Assembly: GCA_021774995.1 (NCBI GenBank) | Contig: JAJFIM010000267.1 | Span: forward strand, 1-5,928 | Source: Alphaproteobacteria bacterium | Lineage (GTDB): Bacteria > Pseudomonadota > Alphaproteobacteria > SMXP01 | Reading direction: 5' to 3' | Length of the DNA stretch: 5,928 bases | Shown here: positions 5,435 through 5,928 of the stretch, in pieces | Position numbering within the stretch: position 1 is the first letter of the stretch | Layout: each line of letters starts with the position of its first letter | The notes under the pieces: model-generated | What the model was told of the DNA's origin: nothing | What the model saw: the letters and a program-made list of their open reading frames with translations, nothing else | The model's database searches: none | Position numbers and translations under genes: made by a program

Positions 5435-5928
5435 TCAGATCCGCCATGCCGCGTGCAACGCGACAATACCGCCGCTGAAGACGCGGACGCTTGTTTGAGA
5501 AAACCCGGCGCGCTCAATCTGCGTCTTGAAGGCGCCGCGCCCCGGAAAGCGGCGGATGCTCTCCACCAGATAGCGGTACGCGTCGCCATCGCCCGCCACC
5601 CATTCTCCGAGCTTAGGGACCACGGACAAAGAATAGGCGTCATAAAGCCTGTCCAGGCCGGGCGGCAAGTCGGGCGAAAATTCAAGGCATAAAAACCGCC
5701 CGCCCGGGCGCAGCACCCTGTAGGCTTCAGCTAGCGCGCGGTCGATATGGGTGACGTTGCGAATGCCAAAAGCGATGGTGTAAGCGTCAAAAGAGCGGTC
5801 AGGGAAGGGCAGGTCTTCGGCGTTGCCGTTGATCCAGTTGAGTGCGGCCGCGCGGTCGCCGAATTTTTGCGCCGCCCGGGCCTGGCCGACCTCGAGCATG
5901 GCGGCGTTGATATCACATAACGTGATTT
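5435..5928 (-). CDS. ubiE: Ubiquinone/menaquinone C-methyltransferase UbiE, C-terminal part
   Basis: The frame ends at TGA 5435-5437 and stays open to the right edge, giving 163 residues; roughly the first third of a typical 250-residue UbiE, including the first AdoMet-binding glycine motif, lies outside. Visible are the AdoMet-contacting acidic motif LCDINAAML (just inside the edge), the GNAEDLPFPDRSFD block, the AFGIRNV motif, and the second UbiE signature RVLRPGGRFLCLEFS, which has Arg where the signature usually has Lys. The C-terminus SGGIVALHAAWRI is typical. UbiE methylates the benzoquinol ring carbon in ubiquinone synthesis (and demethylmenaquinol where that quinone is made) using S-adenosylmethionine. 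It is upstream of ubiB on the same strand. The ATG at 5897-5899 is internal, not the start, because conserved UbiE sequence continues before it. Confidence 0.95.
   Translation of the reverse strand, partial: ITLCDINAAMLEVGQARAAQKFGDRAAALNWINGNAEDLPFPDRSFDAYTIAFGIRNVTHIDRALAEAYRVLRPGGRFLCLEFSPDLPPGLDRLYDAYSLSVVPKLGEWVAGDGDAYRYLVESIRRFPGRGAFKTQIERAGFSQTSVRVFSGGIVALHAAWRI

Noticed and set aside
4895..5692. Plus-strand open frame of 265 codons across the ubiB start and ubiE
   Set aside because: It is antisense to the conserved N-terminal half of UbiB and to UbiE, and shows no domain or convincing ribosome site. It is a shadow of GC-rich codon use.
1..5928. Search by eye for tRNA/rRNA genes, CRISPR repeats, insertion-sequence ends, phage or defence genes
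   Set aside because: Nearly the whole window is filled by recognisable housekeeping genes. No repeat-spacer pattern, transposase or RNA gene was seen, and the only gene-free stretches are short spacers.

Overview
The window is ordinary, GC-rich housekeeping DNA, most likely from an alphaproteobacterium. The main evidence is the order ubiE-ubiB-coaBC-dut-(MoeB/HesA-type E1 gene) on one strand, which I recall as a common alphaproteobacterial arrangement. The sequence style of the 2-hydroxyacid dehydrogenase tail and the GTG/TTG starts fit this. Genus cannot be read from the window.

Layout, left to right. Positions 1-280 (+) hold the C-terminal end of a D-isomer-specific 2-hydroxyacid dehydrogenase (glyoxylate reductase / D-glycerate dehydrogenase type). 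It converges on a four-gene minus-strand cluster running from 3335 down to 310: coaBC, dut, a ThiF/MoeB/HesA-family adenylyltransferase and a GFA-like zinc protein. These four genes are joined by a 14-nt overlap and gaps of 18 and 13 nt, so they look like one operon. A perfect 14-bp inverted repeat (275-315) lies at the convergence and contains both stop codons. A divergent intergenic region (3336-3491) carries a TATAAT box facing coaBC. It is followed by a small plus-strand gene for a two-helix membrane protein of unknown function (3492-3779). That gene collides tail to tail with ubiB, with 4 nt of overlap. ubiB (3776-5377) and ubiE (5435 to beyond the right edge) form a second minus-strand pair.

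How the genes work together. UbiE (C-methyltransferase) and UbiB (atypical kinase-fold ATPase) both serve ubiquinone synthesis. CoaBC makes 4'-phosphopantetheine, the precursor of coenzyme A. Dut removes dUTP and supplies dUMP. The E1-like enzyme probably adenylates a ubiquitin-fold sulfur carrier for molybdopterin, thiamine or a related thiolation, but no carrier gene is visible. The GFA-like protein is a small zinc protein whose exact substrate is unknown.

I found no new multi-gene system. The points most worth checking are small: the unknown membrane gene lying between ubiB and coaBC, the stop-codon-bearing palindrome, a leader motif repeated before three start codons of the coaBC cluster, and the in-frame dut/E1 junction with a TTG start.
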